From Pseudofabraea citricarpa (taxonomy: Eukaryota; Ascomycota; Leotiomycetes; Helotiales; Dermateaceae): a DNA stretch of 64,000 nucleotides. Below the pieces are notes generated by a model that searched no databases, was not told where the DNA came from, and was given only the letters and a program-made list of their open reading frames with translations. Location: contig JAPWGK010000029.1 in assembly GCA_029641185.1 (NCBI GenBank), positions 310,001 through 374,000 of the forward strand, in the 5' to 3' direction. Positions 1-11,700 of the stretch are shown piece by piece (within the stretch, counting starts at the first letter, position 1; each line of letters starts with the position of its first letter). The translations under genes and the position numbers were made by a program.

Positions 1-2538
1 GCTCGCAAGGATCCCTCCGGAAAATTAGAAGACGCCAGAATGGGAGATTGGAAAGTCTGGCAGGCTTTCATGAAGTCTGCAAAATTCGCACTCGATTACG
101 AAAGGTCTGAAACCTTGTCTCTGCCTAAGATGAGCCAGCTAACAGAATCATAGATACCTCAAGGTCATTCAGCATGAGACAAAAGCTCACCTAGACAAAG
201 ATTCTGGGTGTGATAAGATTTATCGAAGAAATGCTGCACTGGCCGAGGTCTCCGCTAGTTTTGAGTACCTTTCAGAATGCCCAGAGCCTTACTTTGTTAT
301 CGGACATCCCGACCTTCCTCGAGAAGATGCAGAATTACTTCAGTGGCAGGATGCCAAGAGCCAAATGGTTCGTGTGCTCCTGAATTATTTGGACAAGAAT
401 TCCGGAGTGCCATCAGTCTTTTCTGACATTAGAGATTATTCAATGAGCCTTGATGCGGAAGATACGAAAGAGTTTTTGCATCGTCTATCGAAACTCCCGA
501 AATTCGGCATTGCACCATTGCCATTTCAGGACATAGAGCTTGGTGAAAACGGACAAAAAGTATGCCTTGCTGAATACCATGTAAGATCCAACATTCCATC
601 GATCCCTCAGATTGTTCAAACACTATTAAGTGTTTCAAGTACCCTTCCAAATTTTGCAGCATACTAACTCACAAAATTAGCTCGTCACAGCCAGTGATAT
701 CACTGCATGCGTAACCAAGTTCAAGCTGATATATACAATCACTTCCGGCCTATCAGAAATCACTCGCAGGGCAAAACTCTCTATAGCACCAAAGATGCAA
801 ATCGTTTGCGTATGGTGCCAATCTCCTTGTGATGTATGCTGCAAGAAGTGCTTAGCAACACAAGCACGGTCATCGATATTGACGTACGGATCGGCAATAG
901 ACGATAACGGCCGTATTACAAAAACACTGTTGCCTACAGACATGCATCCAGCTGATGATTTCTGTATCCTTGCAGCAATGTGCTTAATCAAGATTGCTGG
1001 GATGTCACCTTTCTATGCGGAAGACTGCCGTAAGGCTTTTCAGGGGAAGAAGGCGACTTATATCCTACGCGCTGCTTTGTTGCTTGAGTATGCTTGGTCA
1101 CATTCAAAGGCCAATGCACAAATCTCGCTTCTACTCATCAGACTCTATACCCAGTTAGGTTGTGGCTCACTGGCTATGCGAGCATACCAGCGCCTTGGGC
1201 TCAAACAGATTCAACTGATGACACTGTCGTACGCAATGTTTGATAGAATCTCTTCACTGCATCCTCACCCTTTCTTGCATCTTCAAGATAACAATTCGAA
1301 GATCCCAAGCCCTGTTGAACAGCTACAGAAGCAACAAAAGGTTTTTAGGTCTTTCAGTGGCCAGATCAACAACAACATCTATAAATCTTTCGAGCATGGA
1401 AGTTATGATTCAGCGATCCAGCTTTTCGAGGCGGACTATAATATGAAGCATAGTCTGGCGATTGTGTCTTCTTTTATTGAGCTTCGGAAGATTAATCGGA
1501 TACTGTATCCAGATACCGCGTTGGACCTTACTTCTGATGGTTTTGATATGCTACGTAAGTCCTCTTTCTTTTGAGTAGCACACAAACTAACTAATCGGCA
1601 GCCGAAAAACCCGAGACGGTCACGAAATGGCAGAACAACTTAGACTATGGATCTTTCCCAAACTTCGAGCCTAATACAGCCCCCGAATTTGTGAACTATA
1701 CACAAGTTGGGCCAGGTATGAGTGTATGTCAATCCATCCAGTTCTTGATTCACAAGGAACTAAAGTATGATAGATGGAGCGAAGTCGATGGGAGATCGTT
1801 GTAGAGCGGGTAAGATACCATGTTGACTTAGAGGAAGACGACCCCAGACTATCAGAGAGTGCACTGTGGTTCAAGAACGATTACCCCGATCTATATATCG
1901 GCGACACGCCAGTCGGCTTGAATGGCACTCAAATAGAATTGTTCTACTATGATGTAGGCACTTATCTTGCCGAGATGTTGTTGGCGATGCAACATTACAT
2001 TAACCAGCAGTGGGACTTCACACACCAAACGTTTCTGAAGATTTCCCTCCGAATCCAGGAGACACTAGACATGTTAATAACCATGCCAAAAGGAAAGAAC
2101 ATGCCGACGTTTTCTAGCACACTCCATCCACTTTACATCGCCCACGATATTGCTACTCTTGTTCTTAAATTCCACAAGTACTTCAAGTCCAGTCCTTGCC
2201 CGACTAAAATGCAGAAAGATGATTGCACAAAATGCGCCAAGCTTGCCCGAAGAGTCATGACCGAAGTACTGAAAAGGTCCCAAATCACCAGAAAAAATAT
2301 GGACGAGAGTGGGTGGATAGATAGAGTGCTAGACAGTGTTATGGAAGGCGAGACTGACGAAGTTCATGACGAGCCGCAAAGTATTGCCGGGGCATTCGGA
2401 TCAACGATCGATGCGGATTTCTTAGAAACGTGGGCGAGTGAAGTGGTAGAGAGTTGGAGAGATTCTGTTGTGGGGCTAGCTTGCCTCAAGCCTACATCCG
2501 ACAAAGATATCATAGTTGATATCGAGGACATTCACTAG
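1..2538 (+). CDS. NatB N-terminal acetyltransferase auxiliary subunit (Mdm20/Naa25 family), 5' partial
   Basis: The reading frame is open from base 1, so the start lies upstream of the window. I read five exons: 1-104, 154-580, 681-1554, 1602-1723 and 1774-2538, with introns of 47-100 bp; the visible part encodes 763 residues. The segment around 795-1300 (YAWSHSKANAQISLLLIRLY, then CGSLAMRAYQRLGLKQIQ) is typical of the TPR-like NatB non-catalytic subunit family. By family knowledge this subunit anchors the catalytic Naa20/Nat3 to ribosomes, and the complex acetylates the N termini of nascent proteins starting Met-Asp, Met-Glu, Met-Asn or Met-Gln, in the cytosol. The fourth intron (1724-1773) was chosen because only the GTATGT donor at 1724 keeps the downstream frame open. 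The last exon is less conserved in appearance, but no frame break is seen. Family call is fairly sure; exact exon borders less so. Confidence 0.82.
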
Positions 2539-2723
2539 TTTTGACTGGCCTCACGACTTACGTGTTTATTGCATGATTAGACATCATCCATTACTCATGA
2601 CAGTCAGATGTGTTTGGTTATGATAATCAATGAATTCAAAGAACATTCTATGCCTCTATGTCGATTTCCATATGTACCGCTAAATTGAATTCGAATACTA
2701 CATCCCATAAAATTTACACCAAT

Positions 2724-3322
2724 TTACAATCTGTCCTCCTCGGCGGCTCTCCTCTCAGCGATCCGTTGCGCAATACCCCTCCGCTCTTCCCTTAATGACA
2801 CAAAGATCCAAAACCATGCAATCAACTCGAGAAAGGCCCAGGTAAACAAGACACGATTCTTTAACCCCTCTCCCCACGTACTAGGGACGTACACGTTGTG
2901 ACCAGAGGTGAAGGCGGGCGAGGAAGACGAGAAGGCGTACGAGTAGAAGCAAACCCCAAAGAAGACGAACAGCCGCACCGGTGCCTGTGTACCCCAGTGG
3001 TACTGACCAATCTCCTCAGGTAGGTTGACGGCGACAAGATCACTGATGCCGAGGAGGAGAAGCACAGCGGCGAGGAAGGACAGTTGTGGGGATTTCTCCT
3101 CGAATGCGCGTGTGTATGGCTGTTTTTGGAAGTCTCGTATTAGCATTGGCTTGAGGAGAAAAGGAAAGGAGGTAGGTAGCGTACCAAGCCCATGGCTTCT
3201 CCTATTATGAACACTAATGTCTGGTCTGCGATGGTTGCTGGAGACGTCAAAAAGAAGAAGGCCGTGGTAATGTGAAATAATGCCAGAGAGGTAATGATGT
3301 TGCTTGCTGAGATGATAGCCAT
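2724..3322 (-). CDS. ILM1: Ilm1-family small membrane protein (increased loss of mitochondrial DNA protein 1)
   Basis: There are two exons on the minus strand, 3322-3185 and 3119-2724, joined across a 65-bp intron in phase 0 to give 177 residues. The N terminus (MAIISASNIITSLALFHIT, then FFFLTSPATIADQTLVFII) and the C-terminal part (GLKNRVLFTWAFLELIAWFW, then SLREERR) match the fungal Ilm1 family as I recall it, including the central DLVAVNLPEEI stretch. Three to four hydrophobic segments are visible, so it is an integral membrane protein, probably in the ER. In yeast, loss of Ilm1 affects mitochondrial DNA maintenance and slow growth; the biochemical role is unknown. A longer reading frame starting at 3449 exists, but it runs through the intron and lacks the family N terminus, so 3322 is preferred. 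It shares a 288-bp divergent spacer with the GGTase gene. Confidence 0.82.
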
Positions 3323-3610
3323 GATTGCGGTTGTACAAGGGTATCGTTCTTTTGCCTCGAGTTGAGAAGGAAAGCACAGAAAAGGAGTGTAAGTGGTTGA
3401 ATTGAAGGTTGAATTGATTTGCGATCAAAAACCAAGGCTCATCCGGCATTTCCAGCTCCTCTTCCCCTGAACCAGAAAACTCTAATTTAAGCTTAAAGTG
3501 ACATCGGCGAGAAAGCGGCAGGTTTACGCGTCAGCCCTTGTTGACGAAACAAAAAGTTATTTATATATTTACAAACTACTCCAACTTCGAACGTATGGGA
3601 GGAAGACACA

Positions 3611-5103
3611 ATGGAGGAACCAAAGCTGAACCATGAACAACACATCAAGTACTGGCAGCGATGTCTCAAAACCCTGCTTCCTACCCAATACACCAGTACC
3701 GACTCTTCACGAATGACCCTCGCTTTCTTCATCCTCTCAGCCCTCGACCTTCTCTCCTCCGGCGCAGATACTCTCCCTTCCAGCTCGCGACTGGAACTCG
3801 CAAATTGGATCCTCTCTTGCCAGCATCCATTGGGTGGCTTCTGCGGCTCCCCGAATCACAAGTATCCGAATGAATTCTACGTCGATATTGGGGATGGGAA
3901 GCGAGAGATGGACCCTGCGAACCTGCCCGCAACATTCTTCGCGCTGCTGAGCTTGGGCTTTGTGGAGAATGACAGACCATTCATAAGGATCAGGAGACGT
4001 CAGACCCTCAAGTGGCTGGCTAGCTTGCAGAGGGAGGACGGCAGTTTTGGTGAGTTGATCAGAGACGGCAAGATTGAGGGTGGCAGGGATATGAGATATT
4101 GTTATTGCGCGGCTGCGATTCGGTGGATGTTGAGGAATGAGTTGAAGGGGGGAGATATTCCGGATATTGATGTGGAGAAATTGGTTGATCATATCAGATC
4201 TGGTCAGGTAGGGCGGGAATTCCGATATTTTGAGGATTGATAACTGATCTGGGCTAAGACTTATGATGGCGGTATATCAGAAAGCTCGCAGCATGAAGCT
4301 CATGGTAAGCTGTACGGTGATATAGACAGAGTTCAACTGCTGACTTTTTTATTCGAGCTGGCTATACATACTGCGCAACAGGGGCTCTCTCCATGTTAGG
4401 GCGTCTCCCAGATCTCTCGACAGCGACGTCTTCAAAAGCGCAAAAGCTAGACGAACCGTTACCAGGCCTTACAAATCTCCCAAATACCATACGATGGCTA
4501 GTATCAAGACAGGTCGAATATGAAGAGGAGGAAGAATCCGATGATGAAGGAGAAAATCCAGAGCTTCAAAAACAAAGAGAGGCCCTGGTTGGGATTCATA
4601 AGGACGAGGAGCCTCCATCTCTAGCCAATCTCACCATTGACGAGACACAACTCATTGGCTTTAACGGTCGGAGTAATAAGTTGGTCGATACTTGTTATTC
4701 ATTTTGGGTGACGGCCGCTTTAGATGTGAGTGATTTTTGCATGCTGCTTTCTGTGATTATGCAAAGTGCTAATCATGCCATAGATACTTGGTCAAGCTCA
4801 ATTAGTTAATACGCCTTCAACACGAAGGTTTCTCCTCGAACAAACTCAACACCGGATTGGAGGATTTGGTAAATGTCCTGGAAACCCACCAGGTATGTTT
4901 GCTTTTTGCCATTTCTTAAACTCACACAAAAAAAGAAAAATATATAAAAAAGAAGGCATTGCTGATTGGTCGATATAGACATTTATCATTCATACTTGGG
5001 TCTTGCTGCTCTTGCTACAATGAAGGATTCTACTCTCAAAGAATTCGATCCTGTATTGTGTATTAGTATACAAGCGAGGGATCATATTGAACAGAAATCA
5101 TAA
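3611..5103 (+). CDS. CDC43: Geranylgeranyltransferase type I beta subunit
   Basis: Five exons (3611-4207, 4259-4304, 4358-4725, 4784-4892, 4979-5103) give 414 residues, a usual length for this family. The protein has the prenyltransferase alpha-alpha barrel repeats: SCQHPLGGFCGSP, LASLQREDGSFGE, TYDGGISESSQHEAHAGYTY and QTQHRIGGFGKCPGNPPDIY. The zinc ligands expected for the family are present: the aspartate-cysteine pair in LVDTCYSFW and the histidine in DIYHSYLGLAAL. With the shared alpha subunit it transfers geranylgeranyl to CaaX proteins ending mainly in leucine, such as Rho and Cdc42 GTPases, in the cytosol. An acidic insertion rich in glutamate and aspartate lies near residues 255-275, before the LVDTCYSFW block. 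All four introns have good GT-AG borders. It ends about 200 bp from the convergent P450. Confidence 0.93.
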
Positions 5104-5299
5104 TAATAATACGAAGATCGATTTAAATTACATCAGGGATATCGGGGATTTCAATCCTTGCTCATTATATTCAAGCCTAGCAGCCGCCTCAATAGCATGT
5201 GTCGCCGATTTTGAATGTAGAGGACCCCGCGCGATCTCCTCTCTTCGCACATCTTTATCTCCCCCGACGCTCCTCACTTATAACTTCCTTTACCGGTTA

Positions 5300-7035
5300 T
5301 TATAATCGTGATGATATCTCGACCTTCATTTCATCTTTCTGCCAAGTTGTGTACATCTTCTGCCTATCCAGCCAACCAGAACTCTCTGGGAGCAGCTTCA
5401 TATCAAAATTCCAAACGATACGAGATATGACAATTCTCATCTCAGCATATGCAAGACTAATTCTATATCAGTAAAGTATATCAATTTTCACACAATAGGC
5501 AGGGGGGTATGGCACATACTTCTTACCGATGCAGTTTCGTGGTCCAAATGAAAATGGCTGCATGGCTGATTTTATATCACTCTCAAACCGCGGGTCGCTT
5601 AACCACCTCTCGGGCCTGAAAGAGTCGGGTTCGTAAAAGTTTAGCGGTGAACGGTTTGCTGATAATTGATGAACACCGACAGAATATCCACCTGGTACAT
5701 ACTTTCCACATACCATCTTTCCAGGCATGGGTACTGTTCGTGGGAAAGTTCCAGGTCCGGGTGGACATAGCCGTAGTGCCTCCTCAAGAACGGCATTCAA
5801 ATATGGAAGTTCTGTCGTGCTTTGGATTGTGATTTCTTTTTCGTCTTGAAACCTTTCTCGGACTTCGGCTTTGAGTTTTTCAAAAGTGTCTGGGTTTTCC
5901 AACAGAAGATACGTAGCGCCAGCTAGTGCGGTAGCTGTGGTCTCACTGCCAGCAGCGATGAGTACCTGCGAAGCAACATACATTTCTTCCACCGACATTC
6001 CTTTCTCCTCGTTTGCTTTCAGTATATAAGACACTTTGTTACTCGTTAGTGGTTATCTAGGTCTTCGGGTAGAGAAGCAGACTTACTGAAGTCAGGCCTA
6101 TCTGTTTCCTTCTCCAGTCTCTTGTTAACACGGTCTGCGCTGAAATGGAATTGCGTGTGGCGAGTCTTAAGGAGTCGTTTTGGGATGAGAAGTAAGAGCA
6201 AATGAGACAACGGTGCGGGAAACCGACGAGCTGCTCGAAGATATGTCCCTGCCTGAAAGATATCAAAAATGGCTGTAATCCACCAATGCCATTTGGCATC
6301 ACGAAGACAATAAAAAGGCTCTCCAAAAGCAAGATCGCCAATTACATCAAATGTGGTAAAGCTGTACCATGCTACAATATCAACTATGGCTGAGTCAGGG
6401 CTGGAAGCTTGCCCATGTAGTTGTTGAATTAAGAGACTGGTATAACCAGCAATGACGGACTCTTGTGCCTTCAATGCTCTTTCTGAGAACGCCCCATTTT
6501 GGAGACGACGCATACGCCGATGGGCAGCATCATCTGCCGTAAGAATATTCTCAACGCCACTAATGGTTTTATTCCACCACTGGGCATCCTTTTCAAAATT
6601 GCCAGTGCCTTCTTTATTTGCAAAACCTACATGCTAGTTTAGCTACCATGCAGCAGCAACTTGCGGGGCGACAAGGCGTGAAGAACAGACCATAAATGGT
6701 GGGCCATGCCTCACTGGCGGTATATGACAACTCATCCGGGGCGATACGCACAACATCACCATATCTCCGATGCAAATCCTTGACCTTCCAATGGCTCAAC
6801 CCTCGAACATCCCAGAAAAGAAAATACACCCTCGTTGCTCCAGCGAGTAGTGGTCCGGGGTAATTTCGAAGGGGGTGGAAGAACACATTATAGAGACATT
6901 TCCCGACTATCCAGATCAACGACTAGCAGCACAGTTAATGGTCAGCACAGAAAATGGTTGACCCCAGCCACAGTCATCACAGACATAAGTACGTACCGAG
7001 GATATAGCGAGAAGGACAACTTTTACAAACATCAT
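5300..7035 (-). CDS. Cytochrome P450 monooxygenase (isotrichodermin C-15 hydroxylase-like, CYP65-type look)
   Basis: There are five exons on the minus strand: 7035-6997, 6922-6691, 6626-6087, 6033-5520 and 5462-5300, giving 495 residues. A short hydrophobic anchor (VKVVLLAISSSLIWIVG) is followed by the NVFFHPLRNYPGPLLAG hinge. The I-helix AGSETTATAL, the ExxR motif in LEEALRLCPP, FRPERW and the heme-binding FSFGPRNCIGKK are all present, so the enzyme looks intact. ATG codons at 7035 and 7032 are equally possible starts; a further in-frame ATG lies at 7116. The family oxidises small lipophilic substrates on the ER face using a reductase partner. Its neighbour 1.4 kb away is a DMATS prenyltransferase transcribed in the opposite direction, so I infer a role in tailoring that cluster's product, but it could also act in detoxification. 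The substrate cannot be read from sequence. Confidence 0.88.
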
Positions 7036-8411
7036 TTCTTGTATTTGAATGCACAGAGTGTGGTTTGATGAGTGTGGAGTGTCAAACCGGAAGTAGTAAA
7101 ATTTCTTGTCTTTCAAGTATCAAACAAATGTCAAGCCAGAGATGGAGCACACGATACATACGCTTGGAGTCTGTCTACAAGGGGCACTCGAGCGAGATCC
7201 TTATTTACGATAACACTTTACAACAGTCATTGGAATTTGTAGAGTTAATTAAACCAAGGTTCCAACCACGTTATCTACAAACTCTCCTGACAACCACTCG
7301 CAAATCTTTTTGATACCGTGCTTACACGAAAAGTACAATACCGGTATTCGTCGGCAGTCGTTTGAATTGGCAAGGCTTATTATATTAGCTCCCTTTTGCA
7401 CCGTGCATGGCCTTATCGAAGGATTCTCCCGCAGCTTCTTCGGCAGGATCTAGGTCCCAGCCCCAGACCCCGGACCATGAAGAAGCGGATATTATGACTC
7501 GCCTGATAAGCTCTGTCTTAGGATGAGAGTACATATCCTTAATCAGCTTAAAGATTACGTTTTAAGCCTTGCAATCAATTGATGGGGTCAGGGGAATCAA
7601 GCAAGCAAACAGTGGGAAAATGGCCCTTGCTATGGTGCTGCCGCTACGAGACGCATAATTATTGGTGTGGCTTAATCACTACACTATACTTCGTATCGCG
7701 TAATCATAATATAAAATGCACCAGGGGTGGTCATCGCTCGTGCAACGCAAAACCACATTGCTATTTCTTGCGCTGCAATTATTGTAACTCTATTGCCTGG
7801 GAAAGATTTGAAAACTAATATTATTATAGAGAGTATTTCTATAATAACTTATTTATCAACTTCTTGACCCGATATCTTTGCTCTTTAATTTAATATAATT
7901 GTAGCAAAATATTATGCTGTTGCACGAGCACTGACCACCACTGGTGATGTATCTCAGTCAACACCGTAATATTATACCGACATCGTAATCGATCATATCG
8001 CCCTGCTCGTATGTTTAACATCGCCGTCTATTACAGTAACAACAGTACATTTATGCCACCATATTATTTTGGTAGGGATACCGATTAACGGATGTTCTTA
8101 GTTATACAGATAGTGTAGCAAGACTTTTAGGAGCAGCGATAAAATTCATCTGGCGGCGATATAGCAAGGGTCAAAACAATTCACCGGTCCTGCTCGCTTA
8201 CCTCCTGTCACTACTCTATCAATCACAATCTACTTGGAGGCGGGGTTCAGTCCCAGTGGAAAATGCACCAATCCAAAGATGGGCGTAGATAGAACGATAT
8301 GGGGTTTGATGAAAGTGTACTATGTTTTATGGGCCAGAATATTCAGATCTTCTCTACTTATAACTTACCTATGTTCCTTCCCTGCAGACCATTGAAAATC
8401 ACACTACGAAA
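7036..8411. other. AT-rich intergenic region between P450 and DMATS gene
   Basis: No convincing coding sequence is seen in these 1.4 kb. The region contains the divergent promoters of the P450 and the prenyltransferase. From about 7660 to 8120 it is especially AT-rich and holds an imperfect inverted repeat described separately. The open frame at 7579-7818 has no recognisable protein character. Confidence 0.6.
7719..7946. repeat. 28-bp imperfect inverted repeat pair, possible miniature transposon remnant
   Basis: The sequence at 7719-7746 (CACCAGGGGTGGTCATCG and onward to GTGCAAC) matches the reverse complement of 7919-7946 at 25 of 28 positions. The 172-bp interior is AT-rich and non-coding. 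Terminal inverted repeats around a short non-coding core are the hallmark of MITEs. I found no clear target-site duplication, so the outer boundaries are uncertain. Confidence 0.5.
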
Positions 8412-9792
8412 ATGCAGCTCACAAAGACGAAGGCTGTTGAGCTAGTCACTTCTCACAAGCCGTGGGATAACGTGAATTCCACCATACATTTTCGTCATGA
8501 CGACTCTCAATTTTGGTGGGACAGGACAGGGAGGATGTTTGCCAAATTACTACAGTATGCTGGTTACAACGCCGCCGAGCAGTATCGAGAACTCTTCTTC
8601 TATGCCTTGTTTGTTGCTCCAGAGCTAGGACCGGCGCCCGATATAAACGGCAACGTCCGACGATGGCGGAGTCCAGGTACGCCAGATTCGACACCCATTG
8701 ACTTCAGCTGGGAGTTTGGAGTTGGACAAAATGCTGTCGTTCGATACTCGTTTGAGCCGATCGGACTCCACGCGGGGACAGAGCTCGACCCACTGAATCA
8801 ATATGCGTCAGATAACTGGATCTTCCGCCTCCAGCAGCAGAATATGGTCCCTGGTCTGGATCTCGAATGGTATCACCACTTCACGCAGCATATCCTACCT
8901 CAAGGCGAACGGCCGCGGACCACAGACGACTTTGTGGAAGAGACAACGCCGAAGGGCGGGACTGTTGTGGCTTTGGACATTGAGAAGAGTGGCCCTGTCA
9001 TGAAGATATATATCTACCCGGGATTGAAAGCTGAGGAGCTTGGTATCTCAAATCTTGATCTCGTGAAGCAATCCATTCGCAGTCTCCCTACTGAGCAGTA
9101 CGAGTCGCTGAATGTCGAGCCTCTACTTCAGTACTTGGACATGGGCACAGCTAAATACGGATTCGAGACGGGAATACTAGGCATTGATTGCCTCTCGCCA
9201 CAAGATGCGCGCATCAAGATTTACGTACGGGCTCGCCATACCTCTTTGGAGTATCTGATGGACGCACTTACGCTCGGCGGCACTCTTGATCTATCGGCCA
9301 GCGATGAAGCATTAGCAGATCTCCAAGATTTCTGGCAGACGTTCCTCGCAGATGCTCCCGACATATTAACCAGCGATGCTCCCGGGCGCGCAAGTCCTGG
9401 GTTTTATTATACGGTTGGTTGTGGAAAGGCCGTGTCGCCTAAGGTATACATCTCGCCACAGTACTTTTGTAAGAGCGATGCAGACGTGCTGGCACGTCTG
9501 CGCCGTTACTTCTCTACACGCCGCTCGGGGTCGATGACGGATAGTTATGAGAAGGCTCTCAAGGACATTTTGTAAGTTTTCTCTCTGCATTGCACTCCAA
9601 AAGACTTTTTACGGTAGCATACTAATATATACATTCTCTTCATCTAGTGGCACCAAGACACTCGAAGATCGATGCGGAAGCCATTATTATATCGGGTGCG
9701 CCTTACACAAGAACCAGTTGAGGGTTGTCACGTATCTCAGCCCGCAAGCATTTGAATGTGAAAAGGATCTGATACGGTCACGGAGATGCTGA
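8412..9792 (+). CDS. DMATS-type aromatic (indole) prenyltransferase
   Basis: Two exons, 8412-9571 and 9648-9792, give 434 residues, the usual length for fungal dimethylallyltryptophan synthase-like enzymes. The intron has a TACTAAT branch site and the join restores the family C terminus (HYYIGCALHKNQLRVVTYLS). Family landmarks are visible in order: FWWDRTGRMFAKLL near the start, FSWEFGVG with the glutamate that acts as general base in characterised members, VRYSFEPIG, KIYIYPG, RIKIYVRARHTSLEYL and KVYISPQYFC. These supply the basic and tyrosine residues that hold the prenyl diphosphate inside the ABBA barrel. The family transfers a dimethylallyl group to tryptophan, tyrosine or indole-containing compounds, in a metal-independent manner. 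It is cytosolic with no signal peptide. The acceptor and regiochemistry cannot be predicted here. It is the probable scaffold-forming enzyme of the cluster spanning about 5.3-15.2 kb. Confidence 0.92.
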
Positions 9793-10344
9793 ATTGTCTT
9801 ACAAATTTTATGTTTGATTTTTTCTTTTTAGTTTGAACCTTTCTAGATATACCATATACGAAATTTGATGTTTATTTCTTCGAAGCTTCCACTAGGGACT
9901 ACTATTTCTTTTGATTCTCGCCGGTGAAGTGTACGGACCGAGGGTGGCTCGCTTAATTGCGATCTCCTTTCCTCTCTCCTATCTCGGTTAATTCATGAAC
10001 GCCGATGGAATTCTCAGATTCTGATTCGAGAGGTTGGTTCTTGAGAACTCTTCTGCAGATAGTGTCGGCGGGGTTAAACCGGTTATTTTAGGTCTATCTT
10101 AAGGATTCTCTCGGGTACAAGGATTGATAGTGTTAATTGTAGACAAGCGTATTCCACGAGAAGTGAGATAAGGAGTATATTAACCAAGAAGCCGATCACA
10201 TCGCTTACTCTCCTCGTCACAACATAACGTAGCTGAACCACCACATTGTTCCTTCAAATATTTTGAGATTTATTATCCCGTCCCATTCTACCTTCCCAAT
10301 CCATTCACAAAAGGCATATATTCTTTTAATCTTCCTCTGTCACT
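9793..10344. promoter_or_regulatory. Intergenic region, promoter side of the glycosyltransferase
   Basis: About 550 bp with no gene. It must hold the 3' end of the prenyltransferase transcript and the promoter of the glycosyltransferase. The last 80 bp before the start codon are pyrimidine-rich, as is common in fungal 5' leaders. No specific operator could be identified. Confidence 0.4.
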
Positions 10345-11700
10345 ATGGATCATCAAACACCACCCGTTAAGAAACCTTTCAAATTCCTCCTGCACACCTT
10401 TTACGCAACTGGCCATGTACTACCCATGCAATCCATTGCAAAAGTCCTCACAAATCGCGGCCACTCCGTACACTGGCTTACGAGCGCGGCGCAGGAGTCT
10501 CGCGTGGTAGCTTCGGGAGCTACTTTCATCGCAACCTCAGAGGTGGCAATTGTGGATGCTCAACTCAGGAGCGCTCAGCCAACAAATCTCGACGAGACGG
10601 TCGAAGCACTATTTGGGGGCCGCGTGGTCGCACAAGTCAAAGATTTCCGGCATGTACTGACGCAGTATGAGGGTGGCTTTGACTGTTTAATGGTTGATGC
10701 CCTACCCCAGGGAGCGAAGGCCCTCTTTGATCTCAATGAGATCCCTGTGTGGGTTACCCTCGGCGTGGTTCCTATGTATCTTCCTGATATGCCACCCGAG
10801 CGTGCGCCGACTTCTGCTCTGGGTATGCTGCTCAGCCAGCCGGATATTATCCTTCCCTGTATCAATGCCCAGAGAGCCCAGTTAGGGCTATCGCCACATG
10901 ACCCATCTGTAGCTTCTCTCCATTATAGCCCGTTCCTTCATATCCAAGCGTCGTGCGCAGCTTTGGAATTTCAGGATACTTCAGATACGGCTCGGCCCTG
11001 TGAGTCGCCAACGGCGCCGCTGCCGCTACCCCAGCTGAACTATGTTGGACCCTTGGTGACGCCGACGGCCAAGGGTGACGATGGTTCAGTTTCTTCGTTA
11101 CGGCCTGCATGGTGGGACGAGGTTGACAAGTCTGATTCTCATGTGGTTGGTATTACGCAAGGCACCTTTGCTGTCGATCCCTCATCACTGATTATCCCTG
11201 CTATCGAAGCTCTAGCAGGGGATCCCAATCTCCTCCTCGTCATCCCCTCACCTTACGGCGATGAGATCCGTCAGAAGCTTAGCGTCGCTATTGGCACCAA
11301 TGTTCGTATTGCAGATTGGGTCCCGTACGACTTACTGCTCCCGAGATGTAAACTCCTTATCACGAATGGAGGATATGGCAGTGTCACGCAGGCTCTTTCC
11401 CATGGAGTGCCGCTGATCACTGCCGGTACATCAGAGGACAAGAAGGATACCGCGGCCAGAGTGCGATGGGTCGGTGCTGGAATCGACCTGGGCACTGATA
11501 CGCCTTCGCCGGCTCAGATTCGGGACGCTGTGGATGAAATGTTAGCGAACCCGAGATATGGGGAGAATGCAGCGCAAATTGCTGGGAAGTTGAACGGGCT
11601 CGGGGGAGCCGAGAGAGCCTGTGATTTATTAGAGGATGTAGTTGCTCAAGGCCTTGGAGGAGGGGTTGTCATAGAGAGATGTAAAGATGGGTTGCAATAG
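10345..11700 (+). CDS. Family 1 glycosyltransferase (MGT/UDP-glucosyltransferase-like)
   Basis: A single exon of 451 residues. The N-terminal Rossmann half starts FKFLLHTFYATGHVLPMQSI, with the histidine of GHV in the position of the catalytic base of GT1 enzymes. The C-terminal half carries the donor-binding region: VRIADWVPYDLLLPRCKLLI followed by TNGGYGSVTQALSHGVPLI and the EDKKDTAARV segment. The usual THGG of this motif is TNGG here, which I recall as common in the fungal MGT-like subgroup and therefore probably not a defect. The reaction expected is transfer of a sugar from a nucleotide sugar to a small hydrophobic acceptor in the cytosol. No signal peptide or membrane anchor is seen, which separates it from sterol glucosyltransferases. 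Its place between a prenyltransferase and a sulfotransferase on the same strand suggests it decorates the cluster product; self-protection by glycosylation is an alternative. Confidence 0.85.
   Translation: MDHQTPPVKKPFKFLLHTFYATGHVLPMQSIAKVLTNRGHSVHWLTSAAQESRVVASGATFIATSEVAIVDAQLRSAQPTNLDETVEALFGGRVVAQVKDFRHVLTQYEGGFDCLMVDALPQGAKALFDLNEIPVWVTLGVVPMYLPDMPPERAPTSALGMLLSQPDIILPCINAQRAQLGLSPHDPSVASLHYSPFLHIQASCAALEFQDTSDTARPCESPTAPLPLPQLNYVGPLVTPTAKGDDGSVSSLRPAWWDEVDKSDSHVVGITQGTFAVDPSSLIIPAIEALAGDPNLLLVIPSPYGDEIRQKLSVAIGTNVRIADWVPYDLLLPRCKLLITNGGYGSVTQALSHGVPLITAGTSEDKKDTAARVRWVGAGIDLGTDTPSPAQIRDAVDEMLANPRYGENAAQIAGKLNGLGGAERACDLLEDVVAQGLGGGVVIERCKDGLQ

Noticed and set aside
2724..3449. 241-codon continuous version of the Ilm1 gene
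   Set aside because: It reads through an intron and carries a non-conserved N terminus; the spliced form from 3322 restores the family sequence.
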